The position numbers were made by a program, and so were the translations under genes. Below the pieces are notes generated by a model. The model was given only the letters and a program-made list of their open reading frames with translations, had not been told where the DNA came from and ran no database searches. A stretch of DNA of 64,000 nucleotides from Novosphingobium naphthalenivorans NBRC 102051. GTDB lineage: Bacteria > Pseudomonadota > Alphaproteobacteria > Sphingomonadales > Sphingomonadaceae. This document shows positions 1-10,246 of this stretch, in pieces (position 1 is the stretch's first letter; each line of letters opens with the position of its first letter). The stretch spans positions 1 to 64,000 of the forward strand of contig NZ_BCTX01000019.1 in NCBI RefSeq assembly GCF_001590985.1, in the 5' to 3' direction.

Positions 1-51
1 CTAAGCTGTCCTGGCCCGAGCGAAGACAGGACGGCTATCGGGCCGAAGCGA

Positions 52-83
52 TCAGATCGTGCCGGGCCTCAGATCGTGCCGGG
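52..83. repeat. 17-bp tandem duplication at the crtB 3' end
   Basis: The 15-mer TCAGATCGTGCCGGG occurs at 52-66 and again at 69-83, a 17-base period. The crtB stop codon (complement of 52-54) lies in the distal copy. Because 17 is not a multiple of three, the two copies are read in different frames, so the duplication altered the C-terminal tail of CrtB. Confidence 0.8.
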
Positions 84-1011
84 ATAGGGCCGGATGCGGG
101 GCGGGAGACGGATCGCGGCGGGCCTCGCCCAGCGCGGCCATGACCAGGGCGGCCTTTTCGGCCATGCCGGTGGACACGCGGTGGTCCCAGGCATGGGATC
201 CCAGCCCTTCCACCTTCCGGGCGATGGCGCCGTAGATATTGGCGGCGGAGAGCACCGCCCAGCGCTGGCGGAAGGCCAGCTGCGCGGCGCCGGCGCGGGC
301 CGATGCCTCGTATTCGCGGGCCAGTGCGCAGGCGCGGGCGACAAGCGGGACGAGCGCCTGGCGATAGTGCGGCTTGGTCACTTCGCCGGGCGGAATATCC
401 GCTTCCACGAGCCATTCGACCGGCAGGTAACAGCGGCCCTGCGCATCGTCCTCCCACACGTCGCGCACGATATTGCCGAGCTGGAAGGCGATGCCGAGGT
501 CGCAGGCGCGGTCCAGCGTGTCCTCGTCGCTGGCAGGCACGCCCATGACGGCCGCCATCATCACGCCCACCGCGCCCGCGACGTGGTAGCAGTAGCGCAG
601 CATGTCCGCCTCGCTGCGCGGGCGCCAGTCGCCGGTGTCGAGCGCGAAACCGGCAAGCACGTCTTCGACCATCGCGCGGGTCAGCGCCACTTCGCGCATG
701 AGCAGGCCCAAGGCATCGAAGGCGGGCGTGCCGGTTCTTTCCCCGGCCACGGCCAGCTCGGTCAGCGTGCGGATCGTCGCGAGGCGGTTTTCCGGGGCCA
801 GCCGGGTGCCGATGGGGCCGTGCACGGCAGCGCGGCCGTGTTCCTGCTCGTCGGCGATGTCGTCGCAGGCGCGGCACCAGGCATAGAGCAGCCAGACCCG
901 CTCACGCGTGGTCCGGTCGAACAGGCGGCTGGCGGCGGCGAAGCTCTTCGAGCCCTTGCGGATCGACTGCCGGGCAGCGGCTACGAGGGCTGGGCGGTCA
1001 TACCCGGTCAT
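52..1011 (-). CDS. crtB: Phytoene synthase CrtB
   Basis: Condenses two geranylgeranyl diphosphates to phytoene, the first committed step of C40 carotenoid synthesis. The 319-residue protein has both Asp-rich Mg-diphosphate motifs of the trans-isoprenyl squalene/phytoene synthase family: DDIAD at residues 50-54 and DVWED at 184-188. Length is normal for the family. It is the last gene of a leftward operon crtY-crtI-orf145-LOG-crtB, 24 bases after the LOG gene. The gap contains a small GC hairpin just before the start. The C-terminus runs into a 17-base tandem duplication (52-83), so the last residues are probably not conserved. Confidence 0.95.
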   Translation of the reverse strand: MTGYDRPALVAAARQSIRKGSKSFAAASRLFDRTTRERVWLLYAWCRACDDIADEQEHGRAAVHGPIGTRLAPENRLATIRTLTELAVAGERTGTPAFDALGLLMREVALTRAMVEDVLAGFALDTGDWRPRSEADMLRYCYHVAGAVGVMMAAVMGVPASDEDTLDRACDLGIAFQLGNIVRDVWEDDAQGRCYLPVEWLVEADIPPGEVTKPHYRQALVPLVARACALAREYEASARAGAAQLAFRQRWAVLSAANIYGAIARKVEGLGSHAWDHRVSTGMAEKAALVMAALGEARRDPSPAPHPALSRHDLRPGTI

Positions 1012-1035
1012 TGCCGGTCCCGCGCAGGCGGGTTT

Positions 1036-1614
1036 TCATAGCGTGTCCGGGTTCATGTTGACGATCGGCGTGACCGGCTCGTGCGCCCGCATCCGGGTGA
1101 GCAGCAGGTCCAGCTCGCTTTCGGCCATGACGATGCCCTGATGCGCGGGGCGCACGAAGCCGACGTCCGCCATGTGCCGGTTGAATTCGAGCAGCCCGTC
1201 GTAGAATCCGAAAGCGTTGAGGATGCCGACCGGCTTGTTGTGATAGCCGAGCTGCGCCCAGCTTACCGCTTCCCACAGCTCGTCCATCGTGCCGACGCCG
1301 CCGGGCAGCACCAGAAACCCGTCGGACAGGCGGGTGAAGGCGGCCTTGCGCTCGTGCATGTCGGAGACCACGGTCAGCTCGCAGTCGTAGTTGGCGACTT
1401 CGCCGCGCACCAGTGCCTGCGGGATCACGCCGATCACTTCGCCGCCCGCCTCCAGGGCGGAACCGGCGATCGCGCCCATCAGCCCGAGCTTGCCGCCGCC
1501 ATAGACGACGCCGATGCCTTCGCGGGCCAGCGTCATGCCGACGTGGCGGGCAAGCTCGATGTAGCGGGGATCGGCGGGAGTTGCAGAGCCGCAATAGACG
1601 GCAAGGCGTTTCAT
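1036..1614 (-). CDS. LOG-family nucleoside-monophosphate phosphoribohydrolase
   Basis: A 192-residue Rossmann-fold protein of the LOG / TIGR00730 family. Members hydrolyse the N-glycosidic bond of nucleoside 5'-monophosphates, releasing ribose 5-phosphate and a free base; in plants and some bacteria this activates cytokinins. The signature PGGVGTMDE is at residues 104-112 and a conserved Arg/Lys pair (HERK) at 87-90. The gene starts one base after the stop of orf145 and lies inside the carotenoid operon. Why a nucleotide hydrolase is co-transcribed with crt genes is not evident from sequence. The natural substrate cannot be deduced. Confidence 0.85.
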   Translation of the reverse strand: MKRLAVYCGSATPADPRYIELARHVGMTLAREGIGVVYGGGKLGLMGAIAGSALEAGGEVIGVIPQALVRGEVANYDCELTVVSDMHERKAAFTRLSDGFLVLPGGVGTMDELWEAVSWAQLGYHNKPVGILNAFGFYDGLLEFNRHMADVGFVRPAHQGIVMAESELDLLLTRMRAHEPVTPIVNMNPDTL

Positions 1615-1615
1615 G

Positions 1616-2053
1616 TCAGTTCGGGACCTTCAGTTGAATGGGAGTGCCTTCGGGCAAGTCCTGCGTCTGGCAGGCGACTTGCCCGGAAAAGGAAAGAAGC
1701 TCCGCCAGCGGCAGGCGGATCAGGTTCTCATGCGCATAGTCGCCCGCGATGAGGGCTTCGGGCGTCCGGGTATAGACTTCGCCGTCTTCCGGCGCTCCGA
1801 GCCGTTCGCGTGCCGCCGCCACCAGCGCTTCGGCGCGCCAGACGCAGGCCACTTCGGGATCGGCCATGTACTGCGCGGCCTGCGCTTCGCTGCCCAGCCG
1901 GATCAGTTCGCGGGTCTCGGGATCGAGATAGTGGATGGCTCCGGCGGTATCGGCCACCAGCACATGGCCCATCGGGCTGACGGCGATGATGTCCTCGAAG
2001 GAGACGCCGGTCCAGCCCCAGTCGCGGCGCAGCGCCTGCATGGCGCGCTTCAT
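1616..2053 (-). CDS. Conserved hypothetical protein in the crt operon (orf145)
   Basis: A 145-residue soluble protein with no signal peptide or membrane segment. A middle part about 'tagged' data with short beta-strand-like segments (SPMGHVLVADT, IHYLDPETREL) faintly recalls the C-terminal domain of DUF1851/Tdi1-like proteins; this is a weak impression, not an assignment. The start overlaps the crtI stop by four bases (ATGA) and the stop is one base before the LOG start, so it is translationally coupled to both. Position suggests a role linked to pigment production, but no function can be assigned. Confidence 0.7.
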   Translation of the reverse strand: MKRAMQALRRDWGWTGVSFEDIIAVSPMGHVLVADTAGAIHYLDPETRELIRLGSEAQAAQYMADPEVACVWRAEALVAAARERLGAPEDGEVYTRTPEALIAGDYAHENLIRLPLAELLSFSGQVACQTQDLPEGTPIQLKVPN

Positions 2054-3528
2054 CGCAGGTCATCCAGCATGAGCTTCGCCGTGGCCTTGGCGCTGCCGAC
2101 AACGCCGGGAATGCCCGCGCCGGGATGCGTGCCGGCGCCCACGAGATAGAGGTTCTTCAGCTTGTCGTCGCGGTTGTGCCCGCGGAAGTATGCGCTTTGC
2201 GTCAGCAGCGGCTCAAGGCTGAAGGCATTGCCCTTCCACGCGCCGAGGTCCGCTTCGAAGTCCGGCGGGGCATAGTGGAACCTGGTGACGATCCGGTCGT
2301 CGATGTCCGGGATCAGGCGACGGCCCACTTCGGCCAGCACGCGCCGTTCCAGTTCCGGGCCCACTTCGGCCCAGTCGATCGGCAGCTTGCCCATGTTGGC
2401 GACGGGGACGAGCGCGTAGAACGTGCTCTTGCCCGGCGGCGCCATCGAGGGATCGGTGACGGTGGGGTGGTGCAGGTAGATCGAGAAATCGCGCGGCAGC
2501 ACGCCGTGCTCGAAGATGTCGTCGAGCAGGCCCTTGTAGCGCGGGCCGAACAGGATGGTGTGGTGCGGGATGCCCGGCCATGTGCCTTCCAGCCCGAAAT
2601 GGACGACGAACAGGCTGGGCGAAAAGCGCTTGTGCATCAGCTTGTGCGCCATGTCCTGCCCGCGCCGGTTGTTGCGCAGCAGGTCGCCGTAAGTGTGCAT
2701 CAGGTCGCCATTGCTGGCGATGGCATCGAAGCGCTGTTTCCAGCCGCTGGCCGTTTCCACTTCGGTGACGTGGTCGCCCAGCGTGTGGATCCGGGTGACT
2801 TTGTCCCCCAGCCGGACTTCGCCGCCGAGCCGCTCGAACAGGCTGGCCATGCCGCGCACCAGCTTGTTGGTGCCGCCCTTGGCCCACCACACGCCGCCGT
2901 CCTTTTCCAGCTTGTGGATCAGGGCGTAGATCGCACTGGTGGTCATCGGATTGCCGCCCACCAGCAGCGTGTGGAACGAGAGCGCCTCGCGCAAGTGCTC
3001 GTCCTTCACGAAGCTGGAGACCATCGAATAGACCGAGCGCCAGGCCTGATAGCGCATCAGCGCCGGAGCGGCCTTCACCATGCTGGTGAAATCGAGGAAG
3101 GCCTCGTGCCCCAGCTTGACGTAACCTTCCTGCCAGACCCCGGCGGCATAGCGCTGGAATTCGTCGTATCCGGCAAGGTCCTGCGGGGCGAGGCGGGCGA
3201 TTTCGCGGTGCAGGGCGGGCTCGTCGTTCGAGTAGTCGAACACGGTGCCGTCGGTCCAGTTGAGCCGGTAGAACGGCGAGACCGGCATCAGTTCGACATC
3301 GTCGGCCATGTCATGGCCCGAAAGCGACCAGAGTTCGCGCAGGCAGTCGGGATCGGTGATGACAGTGGGGCCGGCATCGAAGGTAAAGCCTTCGCGCTCC
3401 CACACATAGGCACGCCCGCCCACCTTGTCGCGCGCTTCCACCAGCGTGGTGGCAATCCCGGCGCCCTGCAGGCGGATGGCCAGGGCGAGCCCGCCGAAAC
3501 CGGCGCCGATGACGCAGGCCTTCTTCAT
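2050..3528 (-). CDS. crtI: Phytoene desaturase CrtI
   Basis: FAD-dependent desaturase that converts phytoene stepwise to lycopene (or neurosporene) at the membrane. The 492-residue protein has the N-terminal dinucleotide-binding motif GAGFGG (residues 8-13), an acidic residue ending the second strand (E31), and the family's C-terminal FAD/carotenoid signature around GAGTHPGAGIPGV near residues 465-477. Length fits bacterial CrtI. It overlaps the upstream crtY stop and the downstream orf145 start by four bases each, which indicates tight translational coupling in the operon. Confidence 0.95.
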   Translation of the reverse strand: MKKACVIGAGFGGLALAIRLQGAGIATTLVEARDKVGGRAYVWEREGFTFDAGPTVITDPDCLRELWSLSGHDMADDVELMPVSPFYRLNWTDGTVFDYSNDEPALHREIARLAPQDLAGYDEFQRYAAGVWQEGYVKLGHEAFLDFTSMVKAAPALMRYQAWRSVYSMVSSFVKDEHLREALSFHTLLVGGNPMTTSAIYALIHKLEKDGGVWWAKGGTNKLVRGMASLFERLGGEVRLGDKVTRIHTLGDHVTEVETASGWKQRFDAIASNGDLMHTYGDLLRNNRRGQDMAHKLMHKRFSPSLFVVHFGLEGTWPGIPHHTILFGPRYKGLLDDIFEHGVLPRDFSIYLHHPTVTDPSMAPPGKSTFYALVPVANMGKLPIDWAEVGPELERRVLAEVGRRLIPDIDDRIVTRFHYAPPDFEADLGAWKGNAFSLEPLLTQSAYFRGHNRDDKLKNLYLVGAGTHPGAGIPGVVGSAKATAKLMLDDLR

Positions 3529-4730
3529 GCCGCGCCCCCGCCCAAACCGGCACCAAGATCGGCCAGCGGGCGCCCCCGCCCGATCAGGCTGGCCATGGCC
3601 GCGCTCACGGGAACCGGCGGCTTGCCGGCAAGGACGCGCAGCTTGTCGGCCAGGGTCGAACGGCCGGCATAGAAACGCTCGATCAGGGGTTCGGGCAGAC
3701 CATAGAATCGTTCAAGCACGCGCCAGCGCGCTTCCGGGCGCGCGGCGCCGAAAAGCATTCGGGTCAACATCCGGTAGAAGCGCCCGTCGCGCCAGTGCTG
3801 TGCGGCCCATGCATGACTGGCCCTTTCTAGGCTGCTGCCTGAGAGATTGTCGAGAGTGGTAAGGTGCAGGGCAAATCTTACAGCATCGGGAAGCGAATAC
3901 GAGGTCAGCGGATGGACCAGCGCCGCCCGCGTGCCCGCGCGCGCCGCGCCGCCGCTGCCCGCGCGCCAGAATGCCGCGAAATCGCCCGCCGCGATCACCG
4001 GCAGCACGCCGGCTTCCTCGTAGGCCGCACTTTCCACCTGCCAGCCCTGCCGCGCGGCATAATCGGCGATACGGCGGCGCAGCAGCGGCAGGTCCAGCGC
4101 GGGGGTGTCGGAATAGTAGGTGTCTTCCACGAAGATTTCGGTGGGGGAAAAGGGCAGGCAATAGACAAAGCGGTAGCCGTCCATCTGTTCCACCCGCGCG
4201 TCCATCACCACTGGCCGCTCCAGACCATGCGGCGCGGCAAGGCGCAGCGTCTGCCCCATGAACTTCTGCCAGCCGCCCGCCATGTGCGGCAGGGCATGGG
4301 CGCCGCGCGCGTCGATCACGCCGCCTGCCGCGATCGTCCGCCCGTCCGCGAGCGTGACCGACGCAGGCGTGACGGCCGTGGCCTCCACGCCGGAGATGAT
4401 GCACCCGGCAGGCAGGGCGGCCCGCACGGCAGAGTCCAGCTTGCGGCTGGTGATGCTGCGGTAAGGCGCGGCGAGGTCGCGCGAGCGGCCCGGAAAATGC
4501 ACCTCGTATCCGTCCCAGCGCGCGGCGACGGCCGGTGCAACAAGAGCGTCGCCCCGTTCCGGAAGATCGCTGGCGAAAAACGACCAGACATGATCGCCGC
4601 CCAGAATTTCTCCGCGTTCGATGGCAATAACGCGCAGATCCGGCCGGTGTCTTGCCATGGCAAGCGCCACAAGACCGCCGGCAAGGCCGCAGCCGACTAT
4701 CGCAAGATCACAGGTTTCCGGTTGCATCAT
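3525..4730 (-). CDS. crtY: Lycopene beta-cyclase CrtY
   Basis: Cyclises the ends of lycopene to beta-ionone rings, giving beta-carotene. It is a 401-residue flavoprotein with an N-terminal GCGLAG dinucleotide-binding motif at residues 13-18, followed by the family motif GGDHVWSFF. Near residue 200, EIFVEDTYYSD matches the FLEDTYY-type motif of CrtY cyclases. It is the first gene of the five-gene leftward crt operon. The 71 bases between it and the divergent acetyltransferase gene must contain the operon promoter. No hydroxylase (crtZ/crtG) is in the window, so later xanthophyll steps are encoded elsewhere. Confidence 0.93.
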   Translation of the reverse strand: MMQPETCDLAIVGCGLAGGLVALAMARHRPDLRVIAIERGEILGGDHVWSFFASDLPERGDALVAPAVAARWDGYEVHFPGRSRDLAAPYRSITSRKLDSAVRAALPAGCIISGVEATAVTPASVTLADGRTIAAGGVIDARGAHALPHMAGGWQKFMGQTLRLAAPHGLERPVVMDARVEQMDGYRFVYCLPFSPTEIFVEDTYYSDTPALDLPLLRRRIADYAARQGWQVESAAYEEAGVLPVIAAGDFAAFWRAGSGGAARAGTRAALVHPLTSYSLPDAVRFALHLTTLDNLSGSSLERASHAWAAQHWRDGRFYRMLTRMLFGAARPEARWRVLERFYGLPEPLIERFYAGRSTLADKLRVLAGKPPVPVSAAMASLIGRGRPLADLGAGLGGGAA

Positions 4731-4801
4731 TGTCTCGTTTAGGGATGGCTATTGTCTGCTGCAACTTGGCATCGTTGTTGCTTTGCGGCATTGTCACATT
4801 G

Positions 4802-5353
4802 ATGACAGAGGACCTCACTATCTGTGACGCTGCGATAGAAGACGCGGCGGCTATCGCGGAAATCTACAAGCACTATGTGCTGGAGAGCACGGCCACGTTC
4901 GAAACCGAACCTCCGGCTGCGGAGGAAATCGGCCGCCGGATCAGTGACATCGTTGATGCCGGTTATCCGTTTCTGATCACGCGTGACAGCACCGGACGCG
5001 TGCTCGCATTCGGCTTCGGACACCGCTACGGGCCGCGCGCAGGTTACCGCTACAGCGTCGAGACGGCGATCTACGTGCGGCCGGATTGCGTGGGGCGCGG
5101 AGTGGGCGGCCGGTTGCTGACGGTTCTCGTCGATGCCTGCGAGACGCGCGGCTACAGGCAGGCCTTTGCCGTGATCGCGGCGTCCGAACCGGCTTCCGTG
5201 GTGCTTCATGCCAGGGCCGGTTTCCGTCCAGTGGGCACGCTGTCGGGCGCCGGGTGGAAGCACGGCCAGTGGATCGACGTTTTCCTGATGCAGCGCCAGC
5301 TCGGCGAAGGTAATGAGACTTTGCCGCAGGATAGCGGCGCGGGTCTGGCTTAG
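4802..5353 (+). CDS. GNAT N-acetyltransferase, phosphinothricin-acetyltransferase-like
   Basis: A 183-residue acetyl-CoA-dependent N-acetyltransferase. The sequence fits the PAT branch of GNAT: an N-terminal IYKHYVLESTATFETEPP segment, the acetyl-CoA loop VGRGVGGRLL near residues 100-109, and the C-terminal GFRPVGTLSGAGWKHG. Members acetylate phosphinothricin, methionine sulfone/sulfoximine or related amines; the real substrate is unknown. An in-frame ATG at 4652 would lie inside divergent crtY, so the ATG at 4802 is preferred: it matches the normal family start. Confidence 0.88.
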   Translation: MTEDLTICDAAIEDAAAIAEIYKHYVLESTATFETEPPAAEEIGRRISDIVDAGYPFLITRDSTGRVLAFGFGHRYGPRAGYRYSVETAIYVRPDCVGRGVGGRLLTVLVDACETRGYRQAFAVIAASEPASVVLHARAGFRPVGTLSGAGWKHGQWIDVFLMQRQLGEGNETLPQDSGAGLA

Positions 5354-5454
5354 TTCAGGAGGCTTGGGAGCGATCCGGCCTGTTGCGCAACCCGCGCCGT
5401 GGCCTGGGCGTTGGGGCTTGAGCGTACCTTGAGCACACAGGGAGGAATCGCCGC

Positions 5455-6300
5455 ATGATCGCACGCCTGTTTTCGTTGTCCGCGGTCACCGCGCTTCTGG
5501 TGCTGCCTGCGGCCGCGATGGCGCAGGAGGCTGCGGAGCCGAACGTGCTCGACGGCGATCATCTGATCGTCGGCGCGGGCGGCATTTACGGCCCTAGCTA
5601 CGATGGTTCGGACGACTATGTCTTTTCGCCTTTTCCGGTCATCCAGGGCAGGATCCACGGCATCGACATCACGCCGCGCCAGGGCGGCGTCGCGCTCGAC
5701 GTGATCCCTGATGGCAAGGATGCCCGGATCGGGTTCTCGTTCGGCCCGGTGGCCAGCCTCTCTTTCAACCGCAACCGGCAGATTGCGGATTCGGTAGTGA
5801 GGGCCGCCGGAAAGCTCGATGCCGCGGTCGAACTGGGCGTCAGTGGCGGCGTGACCGCCTACAGGCTGCTTCACGATTATGATTCGCTCACCCTGTCTGT
5901 GGATGTGAAGCGGGATATCGGCGGTGCCTACAAGGGCATGACCTGGTCGCCTGCGGTCAGTTACGTCACGCCGCTCAGCAAGGCCGTGCTTGTCGCGCTG
6001 TCGGCCAGTGCCCACTATGCCGGCGGGAAATATGCGCGGTACTATTATTCGGTGACGCCGGTGCAGAGTGCGGCGAGCGGATTGCCCGAATATGCGGCCA
6101 AAAGCGGCTGGGACAGCGCGGGCATCGGTATGCTGGTGGGCTGGGACCTGTCTGGAGACATGCGCGATGGCGGCTGGGCGCTGTTCGGCGTGCTCGCCTA
6201 TTCGCACATGTTGAACGATGCCTGGCGTACCCCCTATACCGCGATCCGGGGCGAGGCCGGCCAGTGGACCTCCGGGGCGGGCGTGGCCTACACGTTCTGA
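5455..6300 (+). CDS. MipA/OmpV family outer-membrane protein
   Basis: A 281-residue protein with a cleavable signal peptide (MIARLFSLSAVTALLVLPAAAMA, cleavage near residue 23). The mature part has alternating beta strands and ends in aromatic F, as outer-membrane barrels do. The sequence after cleavage (DHLIVGAGGIYGPSYDGSDDY) is typical of MipA/OmpV proteins, which are MltA-interacting or stress-responsive barrels. It stands alone, with a 100-base upstream gap that must hold its promoter. Substrate or partner is unknown. Confidence 0.85.
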   Translation: MIARLFSLSAVTALLVLPAAAMAQEAAEPNVLDGDHLIVGAGGIYGPSYDGSDDYVFSPFPVIQGRIHGIDITPRQGGVALDVIPDGKDARIGFSFGPVASLSFNRNRQIADSVVRAAGKLDAAVELGVSGGVTAYRLLHDYDSLTLSVDVKRDIGGAYKGMTWSPAVSYVTPLSKAVLVALSASAHYAGGKYARYYYSVTPVQSAASGLPEYAAKSGWDSAGIGMLVGWDLSGDMRDGGWALFGVLAYSHMLNDAWRTPYTAIRGEAGQWTSGAGVAYTF

Positions 6301-6304
6301 AGCC

Positions 6305-6922
6305 CTATTTGTCCTGAAGCAGGGCGCGCACGCGCGCCTGCAGGTCCGGCAGCACTTCGCTTTCGAACCACGGGTTCTTCGCCATCCACAACCGGCTGCG
6401 CCAGGCCGGATGCGGCAGGGGAAACAGCCCCTCGGGCGCCTCGCGCCATCGGCGCACGGCTTCGGTGAGGTTCGGGGCAAAGCCGCGCGGCAGATAGCGC
6501 TTCTGGGCGTATTGGCCCACCAGCAGCGTCAGCCGCACGTCCGGCAGGGCTGCGCGCAAGGGGCTATGCCAGCGGGCGGCGCATTCGGGGCGCGGGGGGA
6601 GGTCGCCGCCCCGGAAACTTCCAGTGCCCTTGCCGGGATAGCAGAAGCCGCTGGGCATGTGCGCCACGCGATCGGGATCGTAGAATTCCTCGGGAGACAG
6701 GCCGGTCCATGCGCGCAGCCGGTCGCCGCTGTCGTCGTCCCAGGCCCGCCCGCTGGCGTGGACCTTGCTGCCCGGCGCCTGCCCGATCACGAGAATGCGC
6801 GCCTTGCTGCCCGCCTGCACCACCGGGCGCGGCTCATGCGGCAGCGCCGCTTCGCACAGGCGGCAGGCGCGGATTTCGTCCAGCAGGTTTTCGAGCAGCA
6901 GGTTTTCGAGGCTGGGAACCAT
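6305..6922 (-). CDS. Uracil-DNA glycosylase superfamily protein
   Basis: A 205-residue protein of the uracil-DNA glycosylase fold. The features are an N-terminal RACRLCEAALP segment, the VIGQAPG motif (active-site loop, near residues 49-55), MPSGFCYPG, and the C-terminal LLVGQYAQ that replaces the usual HPSP-type loop. It belongs to a compact bacterial subgroup whose activity has not been firmly established, so DNA-repair function is inferred from the fold. It converges on mipA, with stop codons about five bases apart. Confidence 0.8.
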   Translation of the reverse strand: MVPSLENLLLENLLDEIRACRLCEAALPHEPRPVVQAGSKARILVIGQAPGSKVHASGRAWDDDSGDRLRAWTGLSPEEFYDPDRVAHMPSGFCYPGKGTGSFRGGDLPPRPECAARWHSPLRAALPDVRLTLLVGQYAQKRYLPRGFAPNLTEAVRRWREAPEGLFPLPHPAWRSRLWMAKNPWFESEVLPDLQARVRALLQDK

Positions 6923-7060
6923 GACCGCGAGATGGCGCCGCCGCGGCGCGGATGCAAGGCGCGCCGAACACTGTTATGATCCCGCAAATCGGCGCTTTAC
7001 GCGGCCCCTTGTCGCGTTCATCCTGCATCCAACGAAAAACGGGGGAATGGAGATTGATGC

Positions 7061-7459
7061 ATGCCTGACTTGACGCTGGCACCTGCCTGGACAGCGCTGT
7101 TTCTGGGGCTCTTCGCGCTGTTTGCGGGGATCGGGGAATTCCGCAAGCCCGGGCACTGGCAGAAACTGATCGAGGAAATCGTCGCCTCGCCCGCGCTGCA
7201 ACTCGCCACCGGCCTGCTGGAGCTGTTTCTGGGCGCGGTGATCTACATCATCAATCCCTGGGCCTCGCCCGACTGGCTTTCGAGCGTGCTCTCCGTGATC
7301 GGCGGGCTGATGTGCATCGAGGCGCTGGCGGTGCTGGCCTTTTCCGACGTCTACATGGCGTTCTGGGTGCGCCGTTTCGGCCCGCTTTCCAAGCTGTGGT
7401 GCTGCTGCTCGATCGTGATCGGCCTGGTGCTGATCGGGGTGAGCCTGCTGCAGTTCTGA
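7061..7459 (+). CDS. Small integral membrane protein, unknown function
   Basis: A 132-residue hydrophobic protein with about four predicted transmembrane helices (near residues 8-24, 44-64, 70-92 and 109-130). A cluster of cysteines, WCCCSIVIG, sits at the start of the last helix. The start is preceded by a GGAG-type ribosome-binding site. The TGA stop lies inside the left arm of the inverted repeat at 7456-7540. It could not be assigned to a named family. Confidence 0.75.
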   Translation: MPDLTLAPAWTALFLGLFALFAGIGEFRKPGHWQKLIEEIVASPALQLATGLLELFLGAVIYIINPWASPDWLSSVLSVIGGLMCIEALAVLAFSDVYMAFWVRRFGPLSKLWCCCSIVIGLVLIGVSLLQF

Positions 7460-7540
7460 GAGTCTGTTCGGGAATGCGGCACCGGCCGGTGCCGCAGGAT
7501 GAAATTTGCATTTTGTGCAAATTTCCAAACAGACTCTCAG
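7456..7540. repeat. Three-way-junction inverted repeat / likely bidirectional terminator
   Basis: An outer 13-bp perfect stem pairs 7456-7468 (CTGAGAGTCTGTT) with 7528-7540. It encloses a 20-bp perfect palindrome at 7476-7495 (GCGGCACCGGCCGGTGCCGC) and a second hairpin GAAATTTGCA / TGCAAATTTC (7501-7510 / 7516-7525). The stop codons of both convergent genes are inside the outer arms. The structure can fold the same way from either strand. Confidence 0.75.
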
Positions 7541-8157
7541 CGCCGATCCATCAGCGAGCTGGAATAGGGCTGTACCAGCGCCTGCGCCCGGTCCCAGCCG
7601 CCGTGCAGCCACAGGTCTCGCGCGGCGGGGCCGGGCGGCAGGATTACCGGCATGGTCTCGCGCCCTTCGGCCCTGAGTGCGGCATTGGCAGGGCAGGCGA
7701 GCAGCGCGAAGGCGGGGATCTCGCTGTCCTTCCACACCGCCGCCATCGCGAAAAGCGGCTGGTCGGTGCAGGAAAACCAGCACTGGCGCCGCTTGCCGTC
7801 TGTGGGTGAGGGCCTGCCCCATTCCATGAAGGCCGTGGCCGGGATCAGGCAGCGGAACTCGCTGTTGCGCAAGTTGCCGATCCAGAACGGGCTTTCGAGA
7901 TTGCGCACGGTCAGCACCGGCCGCCCGTCGAGGACGGAGGGCGGCGGCGGCACGCCCCACAGGCGCGGGATCATCCGCGTCTCCAGCACCCGCCCGGTCG
8001 GCCGCGGCCCGGCGACGAATTCGCGCCCCGCGGTGATGACCGGTGCGAACTGCCCCGGCGCCACGTGCCCGCCTGCCCAGGGATCGTCCCCCACCCGCGC
8101 GCGGAAGGCACGGCCCACGGCGAGTGCGGGGGCATCGAGACGATAGAGCATGGGCAT
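7537..8157 (-). CDS. SRAP (YedK/HMCES-like) protein lacking the catalytic cysteine
   Basis: A 206-residue protein related to the SOS-response-associated peptidase fold, which in YedK/HMCES forms a DNA-protein crosslink to abasic sites through Cys2. Recognisable parts are the Asn-containing VRNLESP segment, the PATAFMEW segment with its conserved Glu, and CPANAALRAEGRETMPVIL. The usual N-terminus Met-Cys-Gly-Arg is absent (MPMLYRLDAP instead), and the His of the family motif HxRMPVIL is not present. It may be a non-crosslinking relative that only binds DNA. The gene converges on the membrane-protein gene and diverges from the thiC riboswitch. Confidence 0.75.
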   Translation of the reverse strand: MPMLYRLDAPALAVGRAFRARVGDDPWAGGHVAPGQFAPVITAGREFVAGPRPTGRVLETRMIPRLWGVPPPPSVLDGRPVLTVRNLESPFWIGNLRNSEFRCLIPATAFMEWGRPSPTDGKRRQCWFSCTDQPLFAMAAVWKDSEIPAFALLACPANAALRAEGRETMPVILPPGPAARDLWLHGGWDRAQALVQPYSSSLMDRR

Positions 8158-8174
8158 GGTGCGGAGGTGCCTAG

Positions 8175-10235
<2,061 letters not shown>

Positions 10236-10246
10236 AACCACCAGCC

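Noticed and set aside
1..44. Interleaved pairings (GTCCTG/CAGGAC and GGCCCGA/TCGGGCC) suggesting a pseudoknot past crtB
   Set aside because: The stems are short, GC-rich chance pairing is likely, and the window edge hides the context.
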